DNA from: Flavobacteriaceae bacterium
GTDB lineage: Bacteria; Bacteroidota; Bacteroidia; Flavobacteriales; Flavobacteriaceae
Direction of reading: 5' to 3'
NCBI GenBank assembly: GCA_014075215.1
Contig: CP046177.1
Location: forward strand, 2,914,501-2,978,500
DNA: 64,000 bases
Under the pieces are notes generated by a model that searched no databases, was not told the origin of the DNA, and worked only from the letters and a program-made list of their open reading frames with translations. Below are positions 43,164 through 53,386 of this stretch, piece after piece. A program made the position numbers and the translations under genes. Each line of letters begins with the position of its first letter. The first letter of the stretch is position 1.

Positions 43164-45554
43164 ATGAAGAAATACATATTATTCCTATTCCTGACGGGAT
43201 TTAACTGTCAGATTTTTCCACAATTTTTTCAAGGCAATAAAAATATTACCAAATACGAAGGCTTTATAGATATGTATTATGATGATAGCTCGGATAAAAT
43301 ATATCTACAGATTGAACATCTGGAACAGGAATTTTTATATGTATATGCGCTTTCCGAAGGGATAGGTTCCAATGATATCGGTTTGGATCGCGGGCAGCTA
43401 GGAAAAGGTGTAGTCGTATATTTTAAAAAAGCAGGAAATAAATTACTATTAATCCAGCCGAATCAGAGATACAGAGCACTTACTGACAATATTGAAGAGA
43501 AAAAATCCGTGAAAGAAGCTTTTGCAAAATCTGTCCTATTTGGATTTAAAATTAAAGAAGAAAAACAAGGAATTTATTTAGTAGATGCCACTTCCTTTTT
43601 TATGCAGGATACGCATGGTGTGAGTAACAGATTATCAGCCAGAAAGCAAGGCAATTATGTACTTGACAAATCTAAAAGTGCATTTAATACAAAAAGAACA
43701 AAGGCATTTCCTAAAAATAGTGAAATAGATGTATTATTGACCTTTAAAGGAAAACCTAAAGATAATACCCTGCGCAGTGTTGTGCCTAATGCAGCTTTGG
43801 TAACGGTACGTCAGCACCATTCTTTGATAGCATTACCTGACGATATGTACAAACCGAGAAAATTTGATCCTCGATCGGGTTCATACGGAATGACCTATTT
43901 GGATTATGCAACGCCGGTAAACGAACCTATTCAAAAAAGATATATATACAGGCATCGACTAGAAAAGAAACATCCGGAAGCAGCCGTTAGTGAAGCTGTA
44001 GAGCCCATTATCTATTATTTGGACAGAGGCACACCGGAACCTGTTAGATCTGCTTTGCTAGATGGAGCAAGGTGGTGGAATCAGGCCTTTGAAGCTATCG
44101 GATATAAAGATGCTTTTCAGGTAAAAATACTCCCTGAAGGAATAGATCCTTTGGATATACGATATAATGTTATCCAATGGGTACACAGGTCTACCAGGGG
44201 TTGGAGTTACGGAGGATCCGTATCCGATCCCAGAACCGGAGAAATTATAAAAGGGCATGTAAGTCTGGGATCGTTGAGAATACGGCAAGATTTTTTAATT
44301 GCGCAGGCATTACAGGCGCCGTATAAAAATAATGATACGGATGATGCATTTGCTCTGCAAATGGCAATTGCCAGAATACGACAGTTGGCTGCACATGAAG
44401 TAGGACATACGCTGGGCTTTGCACATAATTTTGCTGCAAGTACTACCGGCAGAGCTTCCGTTATGGATTATCCGCATCCTATGTTATCCCTTAAAAACGG
44501 TAAGATTGATTTTTCAAATGCATACGATACTAAAATAGGTGCCTGGGATAAAATAACGGTAGCCTACTCCTACCAAAATTTTGAAGAAAACGAGGATTTT
44601 CATTTAAAGAAACTCCTGAATGATGCTTTTGCAAAAGGATTGCGATATATATCAGATGCCGATGCAAGACCCAAAGGAAGTGCACACGCTTCTGCCCACC
44701 TTTGGGATAATGGTACGGATATTATTAATGAACTGGAAAATGTACTTGCTATTAGAAAAAATGCCGTCAAGGCGTTTTCTGCCGATAATATCAAGTCTTC
44801 GGAGCCATATTCGGTTTTAGAAGATGTTTTTGTTCCCTTGTATTTTTTTCACAGATATCAGACAGAAGCGGTTGTTAAAATTATTGGAGGTCTGGATTAT
44901 AACTATGCTGTAAAAGGAGGTAATCAGACTATAATTAAAAGAGTGAAAGGTAAAAGAGAACGCAGGACCTTACAAGCTATTCTAAAAACACTGGATGTTA
45001 CTGAAATTGCTATTCCCGAACATATTCTTTCGTTATTTCCTCCCAGGGCAATGGGATATGACAGAACCAGAGAATCTTTTAAGAGTAAAAACGGGGTTTC
45101 TTTTGATCCTTTTGGGGCTGTGGAAACAGCTTCTCAAATGACTTTAGAATTGGTATTACACCCTCAGAGAGTATCAAGATTAATACAGCATAAAAGTTTG
45201 GATGCGAGTCAATTAGGTTTTATAGAGTTATTGGATGAACTGATCAAAGCAACTATTAAAAAATCACATAAAAAAGCATATCATCAAGAACTCCAAAATG
45301 TTATCAATGTTCAGGTATTACACCAATTATTTTCTTTATCATTCAATACTGAAGTATATAGACAGGTAAACGCTATTGCTAATAGTAAAATTGATGAGAT
45401 CTACAATATATTAAACGATGTCAAATCAAAAGGAAATCAAAAAATATATAATCGGGAACTGTTGAAAATGATTACTGATTTTAGAAAAAATCCTAAAAGT
45501 TTTAAAAAAGCAACTGCTCCGAAAATACCTGACGGCTCCCCAATTGGAAATTAA
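43164..45554 (+). CDS. Zinc-dependent metalloprotease (DUF5117/DUF5118 type)
   Basis: A 796-residue secreted protease. Signal peptide YILFLFLTGFNCQIFPQ; an N-terminal domain of about 300 residues in the DUF5118/DUF5117 layout (VDATSFFMQDTHG, DYATPVNEPIQKRY). The catalytic site is AAHEVGHTLGFAHNFAAS near residue 413, an HExxHxxGxxH metzincin zinc motif; a downstream Met in ASVMDYPHP fits the Met-turn. A long C-terminal helical part follows. The gene ends 5 nt before the threonine aldolase gene. Confidence 0.9.
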   Translation: MKKYILFLFLTGFNCQIFPQFFQGNKNITKYEGFIDMYYDDSSDKIYLQIEHLEQEFLYVYALSEGIGSNDIGLDRGQLGKGVVVYFKKAGNKLLLIQPNQRYRALTDNIEEKKSVKEAFAKSVLFGFKIKEEKQGIYLVDATSFFMQDTHGVSNRLSARKQGNYVLDKSKSAFNTKRTKAFPKNSEIDVLLTFKGKPKDNTLRSVVPNAALVTVRQHHSLIALPDDMYKPRKFDPRSGSYGMTYLDYATPVNEPIQKRYIYRHRLEKKHPEAAVSEAVEPIIYYLDRGTPEPVRSALLDGARWWNQAFEAIGYKDAFQVKILPEGIDPLDIRYNVIQWVHRSTRGWSYGGSVSDPRTGEIIKGHVSLGSLRIRQDFLIAQALQAPYKNNDTDDAFALQMAIARIRQLAAHEVGHTLGFAHNFAASTTGRASVMDYPHPMLSLKNGKIDFSNAYDTKIGAWDKITVAYSYQNFEENEDFHLKKLLNDAFAKGLRYISDADARPKGSAHASAHLWDNGTDIINELENVLAIRKNAVKAFSADNIKSSEPYSVLEDVFVPLYFFHRYQTEAVVKIIGGLDYNYAVKGGNQTIIKRVKGKRERRTLQAILKTLDVTEIAIPEHILSLFPPRAMGYDRTRESFKSKNGVSFDPFGAVETASQMTLELVLHPQRVSRLIQHKSLDASQLGFIELLDELIKATIKKSHKKAYHQELQNVINVQVLHQLFSLSFNTEVYRQVNAIANSKIDEIYNILNDVKSKGNQKIYNRELLKMITDFRKNPKSFKKATAPKIPDGSPIGN

Positions 45555-45997
45555 AGATAATGCAAGCAATAGATTTAATAAGTGATACGGTAACCCGGCC
45601 AACTTCGGAAATGCTGGCAGCAATGATGCAAGCCAAAGTGGGTGATGATGTTTTTAAAAGTGATCCTACCGTCAACGAACTACAAAGAAAAGCAGCAGCT
45701 ATGTTTGGCATGGAAGATGCCTTATTTTTTCCTTCGGGAACAATGGCTAATCAAGCGGCAATAAAGCTGCATACACAACCTGGTGATAAGCTTTTTTGCG
45801 ATAAATGGGCACACGTATATAATTATGAAGGTGGCGGTGCTGCTTTTAATTCAGGGGTAACATGCCATTTAATAGACGGACATCCTTTAGATTAGCAAAT
45901 AGAAATAATTACTTAAAATAAAAACATAATAGTTATGATGAAATTTCTTTTTTTGCTTCTTTTTTTCTTTGTTAATAACTCTTATTTTGTTGATAAC

Positions 45998-46153
45998 CAA
46001 AAACACAAAAGAACGGAGTGAACTTTAGCGGCCAGCTAGCTTTTTAGAGCCATCCCCCGTATTAGTCTCCGTTCTTTTTAAAAGTTACTTAGAACCATAT
46101 AGAATTTCAGTTTCTGCCCTTATTAAAGGTCTTAGTTTAAGTAACTATTATTA
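45998..46153 (+). ncRNA. Predicted IS110 bridge RNA, copy 2
   Basis: Same sequence as 965-1120. In this copy the target fit is strong: loop 1 contains CATCCCCCG, whose reverse complement CGGGGGATG matches the right target flank CGGGGAATG at 8 of 9 positions. CGGCCAGC in the same loop matches the left flank CGGACATC at 6 of 8. Confidence 0.7.
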
Positions 46154-46171
46154 ATATCTAATTACAAAATT

Positions 46172-47167
46172 ATGAAAACAAATGAAATTATCGGAATCGA
46201 TGTCAGTAAATTATTAATTGATGTTTGTATCTATTCTAAACAAATTGTTCAACAGTTTGAGAACAGTAAATCTGGATTTAAATTAATGCTAAAGTGGAGT
46301 TTTAAAAATTCGTCTTTCTCTAAAGAAGAAACCATGTTTGTATTTGAACATACAGGAATGTACTCTCATTTATTATCTGTGTCTTTAACTGAACAAAAAT
46401 TATCTTTTTTCATAGCTTCTGGTTTAGAAATTAAAAGATCTATTGGTATTGCTCGTGGAAAGGATGACCAAATTGATGCCAAACGCATTGCTCTATATGG
46501 GTATCGATTAAAAGAAGAACTTAAACCCAGTAAGCTACCTAAAAGAAGTATATTACAACTAAAAAGTCTCTTATCTTTAAGGACAAAACTTAACAAACAA
46601 AGAGCTGGTTTTAAAGTTACTTTGAAAGAACAAAAAAGAATTTATAAAGCAAAAGAGTATAAAATAATCTTTGACGTTCAACAAAAAATGATTGCAGAAC
46701 TAACCAAACAAATACACAAGATTAATACTCAAATGCAAGCTATTATTGACCAAAATATAATGTTAAAAGAAACCTATAAACTTGTTACTAGTGTTAAAGG
46801 TATAGGAATGCAAACTGCTATAATGATGATTGTGTTTACTGACAATTTTTCAAAATTTGAAAACTGGAGAAAGTTTGCCTCTTATTGTGGTGTTGCTCCT
46901 TTTCCTTACCAATCTGGAACTAGTATTAAAGGACGTACAAAAGTCTCTCATTTGGCTAATAAAAAATTGAAAGCAATTATTAATATGTGCGCTATTTCTG
47001 CTATACAACATAACCCAGAAATGAAATTATACTATCATAAAAGAATAAAACAAGGCAAAAGTAAAATGAGTACCGTTAACATTATTAGAAACAAATTAAT
47101 AGCAAGAGTGTTTGCCGTTGTCAAACGACAAACACCCTATGTAGATACTTTTAAATTTGCTGCATAA
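46172..47167 (+). CDS. IS110-family transposase, copy 2
   Basis: 331 residues, identical to the product of 1139-2134: RuvC-like DEDD domain (IIGIDVSKLLIDV, KDDQIDAKRIA) and Transposase_20 domain with YCGVAPFPYQSGTSIKG. Both copies have an intact frame and the same upstream non-coding RNA region, so either could be active. Confidence 0.93.
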   Translation: MKTNEIIGIDVSKLLIDVCIYSKQIVQQFENSKSGFKLMLKWSFKNSSFSKEETMFVFEHTGMYSHLLSVSLTEQKLSFFIASGLEIKRSIGIARGKDDQIDAKRIALYGYRLKEELKPSKLPKRSILQLKSLLSLRTKLNKQRAGFKVTLKEQKRIYKAKEYKIIFDVQQKMIAELTKQIHKINTQMQAIIDQNIMLKETYKLVTSVKGIGMQTAIMMIVFTDNFSKFENWRKFASYCGVAPFPYQSGTSIKGRTKVSHLANKKLKAIINMCAISAIQHNPEMKLYYHKRIKQGKSKMSTVNIIRNKLIARVFAVVKRQTPYVDTFKFAA

Positions 47168-48003
47168 ATTAGTAAAAATAATATCTCAACTTTTACTTGT
47201 TTTTATCATAGAATACGGGGAATGTTTACGGCTACTCAGTTAGAAAAGGCAGTGGCAGGAAGAGCCGATATACATGTACCTTATTTCAAGGTTGGTATGT
47301 ATTGAAAATACGACAAACAAAGGCGGAGGAGCTTGTTGGGATTTTAAAGAGCTTCAAAAAATAAAAAAAGTATGTCAGGAAAATAATTTAAAATATCATT
47401 TGGATGGTGCCAGGCTGTTTAATACTTTGGTAGCAAAAAATGAAACTCCGAAACAATATGGCAACTTATTTGATACTATTTCTATTTGCTTGTCTAAGGG
47501 TTTGGGTGCTCCTGTGGGTTCTATACTATTAGGAACCAAAGCTCATATTGAAAAAGCATTGAGGATACGAAAGTTATTTGGAGGATCTATGAGACAAGCC
47601 GGTTTTTTGGCGGCGGCAGGCATCTATGCCCTGGACAACCATATAGAAAGGTTAGCAGAAGATCATGCAAGGGCAAAACAAATAGCTGCCGTTTTAGATA
47701 CATTGCCTTATGTGGAAAAGGTAGAGCCCGTTGAAACAAATATTGTTATTTTTTATGTAGATGAAATATTAGGAGCTATGGGTTTTATAGAAAAAATGCA
47801 ATCTAAAGAAATCTTACTAACCCCCATGGGAGAAGGAAAAATTAGATTAGTTACTCATTTAAATTTTACTGATCAGATGTTAAATATATTGTTAAACGAG
47901 TTGAAGGAGTTACAGAGTACATAAGTTTTTGGGAAGATTAAGCAATTTCAAGCCGGAAAGCTCCACAACCTTATCAGGCCTACGGAAAATCAGGGAATAT
48001 CCT

Positions 48004-48231
48004 TTACTCATCATACCCTTTCATTTGCTCATCGTAAAATTGAGAAGCATCTTTTATTAAATTAGAAACTTCATTGGTAATATCATCTTCGCTTTCTCCA
48101 GATAAATCTTCAAACCATTCTATTTCGTCATTTTTCAAATTAATTAAAAAACGTGGAAATTCGGTATGAAACACAAAAATATCTTCAGGGTAATTGCTAT
48201 TGTCAGCTAACAAATACTTAGGTAGATTCAT
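48004..48231 (-). CDS. Small acidic hypothetical protein
   Basis: A 75-residue acidic protein (LPKYLLADNSNYPEDIFVFH, then EIEWFEDLSGESEDDITNEV) without membrane segment or cysteine. It overlaps the end of the MATE gene by 14 nt on the same strand, so it is translationally coupled to it. Reminiscent of small conserved flavobacterial proteins; no function known. Confidence 0.7.
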   Translation of the reverse strand: MNLPKYLLADNSNYPEDIFVFHTEFPRFLINLKNDEIEWFEDLSGESEDDITNEVSNLIKDASQFYDEQMKGYDE

Positions 48232-49606
48232 ATGATTTTGTTTTAATAAGTTGTAAGCTTAAATAATTAAACCGGATATACAATAATATGGCTGCTACTG
48301 TTAAACCTGCCAACAGCCCTAACCAAATTCCAAAACTTCCGTAAACATGTTCTTTGCCAAGGAAATAACTAATCGGAAAACCTATTCCCCAATAGGCAAT
48401 AAACGTAATCAATGTTGGTATTTTAACATCTTGTAACCCACGTAAAGCACCCAGAACAATTACCTGTATGCTATCACTAATTTGAAAGATGGCCGCTGCA
48501 AACAACAACTTGGCTGCAATAGTAATCACTTTCATATTATCTGCATAATTTGTCATATCATTCATGTCTACATAAATTTTTGGGAGTTGCTTGTGAAATA
48601 TAAAAAACAATGTACCAAAAAATAACGCTATTATAGTACCCAGCAAAAAGATAGAAAATGCAATCCTTCTCAATTCTTTAAAGTCCATTAACCCTTTCTG
48701 ATTACCCACACGCACCATTGCTGCTACACTTAACCCCATAGCCACCATAAAAGTCATGGAAGACAAATTTAACGCTATTTGGTTAGCTGCCTGAGGGTTC
48801 TTTCCCAGCAATCCGCTTAACCAGATAGCTGCCGTAAAAATAGCAACTTCAAAAAACATTTGCATAGCGCTTGGTGCTCCTAAACCAATAATTTTTTTTA
48901 ACATTAAAGTATCCAATACAAATAGTTTGATTTTTGTTACCAGTCTTCCGGAACGTTCCTTTTTGGCTAATAGCAACCATAGATAAGCCACCATAATAAA
49001 TCGGGAAGCTAATGTTCCGTAGGCAGCACCTACTATGCCTAATTTTGGAAAACCAAAATGGCCAAAAATCAATACGTAATTGAGGCCTATATTTACTAAG
49101 TTGGCCAAAATGGTAGCATACATAGGGAATCTGGTCATAGACATTCCATCACTAAATTGCTTTAAAGCCTGAAAAATAATCAACGGGATTAATGAAAAAG
49201 CAACCAAATCCAAATAAGGAATGGCCAACCGGACTACTTCGTCAGGTTGATCCATAAAATACATGAGTGGTTTGGCAAAAAAAATCATCAGAAACAGTAA
49301 AATGCCTAATACGGTACACAAAAACAACCCATGCTTGAATGTAGACTTTGCCTGATTGAAATTATTAGAGGAATCTGCTTCTGCAATCAATGGGGTAATT
49401 GCAGTAGAAAACCCTATTCCCAGAGACATGGCAATAAACATAAAACTATTCCCCAAAGAAACAGCAGCCAACTCGGCAGTTCCCAGCTGTCCAACCATGA
49501 TATTATCAATAAAACTTACAAAAGTATGTCCCAGCATTCCCAGCATTACGGGAACCGATAGTTTCCAATTGTATTTGAATTCAGACGTATAGCGGGTTAG
49601 ATTCAC
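48218..49606 (-). CDS. MATE family efflux transporter
   Basis: A 462-residue protein with 12 hydrophobic helices and the two-fold MatE pattern: PVMLGMLGHTFVSFIDNIMV and GQLGTAELAAVSLGNSFMF in the first half, GAPSAMQMFFEVAIFTAAIW and NPQAANQIALNLSSMTFMV in the second. It is a cation-coupled drug or metabolite exporter in the inner membrane; substrate not predictable. NorM-like by length. Confidence 0.92.
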   Translation of the reverse strand: MNLTRYTSEFKYNWKLSVPVMLGMLGHTFVSFIDNIMVGQLGTAELAAVSLGNSFMFIAMSLGIGFSTAITPLIAEADSSNNFNQAKSTFKHGLFLCTVLGILLFLMIFFAKPLMYFMDQPDEVVRLAIPYLDLVAFSLIPLIIFQALKQFSDGMSMTRFPMYATILANLVNIGLNYVLIFGHFGFPKLGIVGAAYGTLASRFIMVAYLWLLLAKKERSGRLVTKIKLFVLDTLMLKKIIGLGAPSAMQMFFEVAIFTAAIWLSGLLGKNPQAANQIALNLSSMTFMVAMGLSVAAMVRVGNQKGLMDFKELRRIAFSIFLLGTIIALFFGTLFFIFHKQLPKIYVDMNDMTNYADNMKVITIAAKLLFAAAIFQISDSIQVIVLGALRGLQDVKIPTLITFIAYWGIGFPISYFLGKEHVYGSFGIWLGLLAGLTVAAILLYIRFNYLSLQLIKTKSYEST

Positions 49607-49684
49607 GTGCTATTAGATAATTTTATGCGAAGGTATTGATAATAATTAACAAAATTATAGTAACCACGATTCATCTAAATCATG

Positions 49685-49692
49685 TATTTTTG
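49685..49692 (+). promoter_or_regulatory. Probable -7 box of tpx
   Basis: TATTTTTG fits TAnnTTTG and lies 21 bp before the tpx start. No clear -33 box. Confidence 0.4.
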
Positions 49693-49713
49693 ACATTATT
49701 AAAAATTTATAAA

Positions 49714-50220
49714 ATGGTCCATATCACATTAAAAGGAGATGCTGTAAAAACATCAGGTGATTTACCTGCAATTGGTTCGAAAGCTCCCGGATTTTCAATG
49801 GTAACAACTAGTTTATCAAAAAAGAATTTAGAAGATTACAAAGGTATTCATTTGGTGCTCAACATTTTTCCAAGTATTGATACCGGAACCTGTGCAACAT
49901 CCGTCAGGGCATTTAATAAATCTGCAGCAAGTTTATCAGATACCAAGGTATTGTGTATTTCCAGAGATCTTCCTTTTGCTCAAGCTCGTTTTTGTGGTGC
50001 AGAGGGTATTGAAAATGTAGAAATGTTATCTGATTTCCCCGAAGGTGCTTTTGGAAGAGATTATGGTTTGGAAATTCAAAACGGCCCATTAGCCAAATTG
50101 CATTCCAGGGTTGTAATTGTTTTAGATAAAAACGGGGTTGTAAAATACACCGAGCAGGTATCTGAAATTGTAGACGAACCGAATTATGAAGAAGCCCTAC
50201 ATTCTTTGAAAAATATATAG
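49714..50220 (+). CDS. tpx: Thiol peroxidase
   Basis: A 168-residue peroxiredoxin reducing H2O2 and alkyl peroxides. Peroxidatic Cys in FPSIDTGTCATSVRAFN, resolving Cys in LPFAQARFCGAEGIENVEML, both at family positions; also GPLAKLHSRVVIVLDKNGVV. Start MVHITLKGDAVKTSG at 49714 is preferred over an upstream in-frame ATG that precedes the -7 box. Monocistronic. Confidence 0.95.
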   Translation: MVHITLKGDAVKTSGDLPAIGSKAPGFSMVTTSLSKKNLEDYKGIHLVLNIFPSIDTGTCATSVRAFNKSAASLSDTKVLCISRDLPFAQARFCGAEGIENVEMLSDFPEGAFGRDYGLEIQNGPLAKLHSRVVIVLDKNGVVKYTEQVSEIVDEPNYEEALHSLKNI

Positions 50221-50367
50221 ATAAAAAACGTTAAAAACAATTTTATAAAAACTACAGATACTATTGAAGATATAGCTACTCATTTCGAGAGGTACATATT
50301 TATGACAGATAGTACTGTGTTTCTGGGTAAATAATTATATTTACTATCGATATAATTTTATAGTTTA

Positions 50368-52719
50368 ATGGCTAAAAAGACCAAGGTTACTTCAAAAAAC
50401 ACAAATGGCATCCGTACCGTTGGTTCTTTCTTTAAAAGTAGGCAAACACAAACCGTTATAGGTGTTTTTTTAGTAGTGTTTTCTATTTTTTTATGTATCA
50501 CTTTTATATCTTTTCTCTTTAACTGGGAGGAAGATCAAAGTAGTATCAATCAGCTTACCGATAGTACTGTTAAAAGCAAAAATTGGTTGGGAAAAATCGG
50601 AGCCGTATTGAGTCATTATGGAATATATGAAGGCTTTGGAATAGGTGCTTTTTTACTGCCGTACCTTTTATTTATATCGGGATTATTTTGGTTGCTTAAA
50701 ACGAAAACCTCCAAATTGATTATCTCCTGGAATTGGGGCATGTTAAGTATGCTATGGATTTCCGTAGCATTTGGTTTTGTCAGTAAGAAATATACTGTTT
50801 TATCAGGGATCGTTGGATATGAATTGAATGATTATATTCAGACATTTACCGGCAAAACCGGTTTGGCAATGATACTGATTTTCTTTTTTATTTCTTATTT
50901 GACAATACGGTTTAAGATAACCCCGGAAGTAATTACCAGCAGGTTTAGAGCTCGTAAAAAAGAAGTAACAGATGAGTTTCCGGATTCGATTTTAAATAGG
51001 GATCCTGAAGAAGCTTTGGATACCTCCGGGCAAAAATCGGAATTTGAATTATCAATTGAAAACTTGCAGCCTACCATTGAAAAACATTCCGATACTTCTG
51101 ATATGGAAGAAGAAAATACTATTGAAGAAGTAGCCATTGATGTAAAAGAAATTGCAGAAGAAAAACATGTTACAGAGAATTTATCTGCAAAATTGGTAAA
51201 AAATTTTGGTGAGTTTGACCCAAAGTTGGAATTGGCAAACTACAGGTTTCCCGCATTTAATCTGTTAAAGCAATACAATGAGAGCATATCCGTAGACCCT
51301 CAAGAACTGGAGTTAAACAAAAACAAAATTGTAGAAACGCTCAGGAACTACAAAATTGGCATTGCACAAATAAAGGCTACTGTAGGCCCGACAATTACCT
51401 TATATGAAATTGTCCCGGATGCGGGAATCAGAATTGCAAAAATTAAAAACCTTGAAGATGATATTGCATTGTCTTTATCTGCATTAGGTATTAGAATTAT
51501 AGCTCCTATGCCCGGAAAAGGGACCATCGGTATTGAAGTACCTAATAAAAAGTCGACTATTGTTTCCATGCATTCTGTCATTTCTTCCAAGAAATTCCAG
51601 GAGTCCAGTATGGAATTACCCGTTGCACTTGGTAAAACCATTTCTAATGAAACGTTTATAGTGGATTTGGCAAAAATGCCTCATCTGCTGATGGCTGGAG
51701 CTACCGGGCAAGGTAAATCCGTAGGTTTAAATGTAGTATTGACTTCTCTACTGTATAGAAAACATCCTGCTGAAGTAAAATTTATACTGGTAGACCCTAA
51801 AAAAGTCGAATTGACTTTATTCAATAAAATAGAACGCCATTATTTGGCAAAATTGCCGGGATCGGAAGAAGCCATTATAACGGATACTACTAAGGTGGTA
51901 CATACCCTGAACTCTTTGTGTATTGAAATGGATAATCGGTACGATTTGCTTAAGACTGCCATGGTGAGAAACATCAAAGAGTACAATATAAAATTTAGAT
52001 CCAGAAAATTAAACCCGGAGTTTGGACATCAATTTTTACCCTATATCATATTGGTTATAGATGAGTTTGCGGATCTCATAATGACTGCCGGAAAAGAAAT
52101 AGAAACGCCTATTGCACGATTGACCCAATTAGCCAGAGCTATAGGAATCCATTTAATAGTAGCCACTCAAAGACCTTCCGTAAATGTAATTACAGGTATT
52201 ATCAAGGCAAATTTTCCTTCAAGGATTGCTTTTAGGGTAACTTCTAAAATAGATTCAAGAACTATTCTAGACGCACATGGTGCAGACCAGTTAATTGGGC
52301 GCGGAGATATGTTATATTCCGGGGGGAGTGATATTATAAGAATTCAGTGTGCTTTCATAGACACTCCCGAAGTAGAAAAAATTACTGATTTTATAGGATC
52401 TCAAAGAGCGTATCCGGAAGCTTTTCTACTGCCGGAGTACATAGACGAAGATGTCGATGGCACAGATATTGCCATTGATATAACCGACAGAGATAAGCTC
52501 TTTAGAGAAGCTGCGGAAATTATTATTACAGCGCAGCAGGGATCGGCTTCTTTGCTACAGAGAAAATTAAAATTAGGTTATAACAGAGCAGGCAGATTAA
52601 TAGATCAATTAGAGGCAGCAGGCATTGTGGGTCCGTTTGAAGGGAGTAAAGCAAGACAAGTATTGATCTCCGATTTTACAGCTTTAGAACAATTATTAGA
52701 AAATGAAAAAAATATTTAG
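50368..52719 (+). CDS. ftsK: DNA translocase FtsK
   Basis: A 783-residue divisome DNA pump. Four membrane helices in the first 190 residues (VIGVFLVVFSIFLCITFISF, FGIGAFLLPYLLFISGLFWL), an acidic linker of about 100 residues, then the motor: LEDDIALSLSALGIRIIAPM and Walker A LMAGATGQGKSVGLNVVL near 450. Walker B is IILVIDEFADLIMTAG, followed by LARAIGIHLIVATQRPSVNV. The C-terminal gamma winged-helix (LLQRKLKLGYNRAGRLIDQL) reads polar sequences and activates XerD (37965-38867). It overlaps the next gene by 17 nt. Confidence 0.96.
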   Translation: MAKKTKVTSKNTNGIRTVGSFFKSRQTQTVIGVFLVVFSIFLCITFISFLFNWEEDQSSINQLTDSTVKSKNWLGKIGAVLSHYGIYEGFGIGAFLLPYLLFISGLFWLLKTKTSKLIISWNWGMLSMLWISVAFGFVSKKYTVLSGIVGYELNDYIQTFTGKTGLAMILIFFFISYLTIRFKITPEVITSRFRARKKEVTDEFPDSILNRDPEEALDTSGQKSEFELSIENLQPTIEKHSDTSDMEEENTIEEVAIDVKEIAEEKHVTENLSAKLVKNFGEFDPKLELANYRFPAFNLLKQYNESISVDPQELELNKNKIVETLRNYKIGIAQIKATVGPTITLYEIVPDAGIRIAKIKNLEDDIALSLSALGIRIIAPMPGKGTIGIEVPNKKSTIVSMHSVISSKKFQESSMELPVALGKTISNETFIVDLAKMPHLLMAGATGQGKSVGLNVVLTSLLYRKHPAEVKFILVDPKKVELTLFNKIERHYLAKLPGSEEAIITDTTKVVHTLNSLCIEMDNRYDLLKTAMVRNIKEYNIKFRSRKLNPEFGHQFLPYIILVIDEFADLIMTAGKEIETPIARLTQLARAIGIHLIVATQRPSVNVITGIIKANFPSRIAFRVTSKIDSRTILDAHGADQLIGRGDMLYSGGSDIIRIQCAFIDTPEVEKITDFIGSQRAYPEAFLLPEYIDEDVDGTDIAIDITDRDKLFREAAEIIITAQQGSASLLQRKLKLGYNRAGRLIDQLEAAGIVGPFEGSKARQVLISDFTALEQLLENEKNI

Positions 52720-53377
52720 ACAAAAAAATAGTGTATTGTTAATTTTAGCAGTACTGTTCAGCTTCGCTAGTTTTTCACAGAACGAAAAAAAAGCAAAAGC
52801 GCTTTTGGATGTTGTTTCAAAAAAAATGAGTGCTTATGAGAACATGACTATCGAATTTAGTTCTTCGTTGGTCAATGAAGAAGCAGGCATCAAAGAGGGT
52901 GATGAGGCTCCGATAACGGGAAAAATAATATTACAAAAAGAAAAATATTATTTGGATTATTTGGGAAATACATTCATTTTCGACAGTAAAAATTTGTACG
53001 TGATTAACAATGAAGATAAAGAAGTAACTATCAGTAATGGGGATATTGATGAAGATGACGGTTTTATTTATCCGTCAAAACTATTAACATTTTATAAAGA
53101 AGGTTATCATTTTTCATGGGGGTCTTTGATGACGGAAAAAGGAAAAAAAATTCAATATGTCAATCTAATCCCCATAGATAGTACATCAGATATCAAAAAT
53201 GTTCAATTAGCTGTCAATACCCAAACAAATCATATTTTCAAATTGATACAAACGGGTTCAAACGGTGCCAAAACAACTCTTTCCATAACTACTTTCAAAA
53301 GCAATCAAGTAGTATCTGATAAGTTATTTTCTTTTGACAAGGAAAAATACTTACAACTAGACTATATTATTGATTAA
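52703..53377 (+). CDS. LolA-like outer-membrane lipoprotein carrier protein
   Basis: A 224-residue periplasmic protein with a signal peptide (VLLILAVLFSFASFSQ) and a LolA-like half-barrel: ALLDVVSKKMSAYENMTIEF, TGKIILQKEKYYLDYLGNTF, and YVINNEDKEVTISNGDIDED. It receives lipoproteins from the inner membrane and carries them to the outer membrane; no LolB is expected in this phylum. Its start overlaps ftsK, and lptG follows, an envelope-biogenesis cluster. Confidence 0.85.
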   Translation: MKKIFRQKNSVLLILAVLFSFASFSQNEKKAKALLDVVSKKMSAYENMTIEFSSSLVNEEAGIKEGDEAPITGKIILQKEKYYLDYLGNTFIFDSKNLYVINNEDKEVTISNGDIDEDDGFIYPSKLLTFYKEGYHFSWGSLMTEKGKKIQYVNLIPIDSTSDIKNVQLAVNTQTNHIFKLIQTGSNGAKTTLSITTFKSNQVVSDKLFSFDKEKYLQLDYIID

Positions 53378-53386
53378 TAGCAAATT

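Larger units (their letters stand above)
45885..47215 (+). mobile_element. IS110-family element, copy 2
   Basis: Same 1331-bp element as 852-2182; every stretch I compared is identical. It is inserted in the threonine aldolase gene between codons for His and Gly (GACGGACATC^GGGGAATG), with one C shared between the element end and the target. The reconstructed protein is DGHRGMFTA, the expected aldolase sequence, so nothing besides the element was added or lost at the junction. Confidence 0.92.
45560..47924 (+). pseudogene. ltaE: Low-specificity L-threonine aldolase, split by IS110 and frameshifted
   Basis: PLP-dependent aldolase cleaving threonine to glycine and acetaldehyde. The N-terminal part, 45560-45884, reads LISDTVTRPTSEMLAAMMQA, then DVFKSDPTVNELQRK and SGTMANQAAI, ending LIDGH. 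After the IS110 copy (45885-47215) it resumes RGMFTATQLEKAVAGRADIH at 47216. One extra T in the TTT run near 47284 (CCTTATTTCAAGG) then shifts the frame. The C-terminal part from about 47286 has IENTTNKGGGACW, LDGARLFN and SICLSKGLGAPVGS (PLP Lys). Two independent lesions, so the gene is dead. Confidence 0.9.

Noticed and set aside
50221..50367. Possible remnant gene between tpx and ftsK
   Set aside because: A short frame (THFERYIFMTDSTVFLGK) is open but shows no recognisable family and no start; I could not support a gene.
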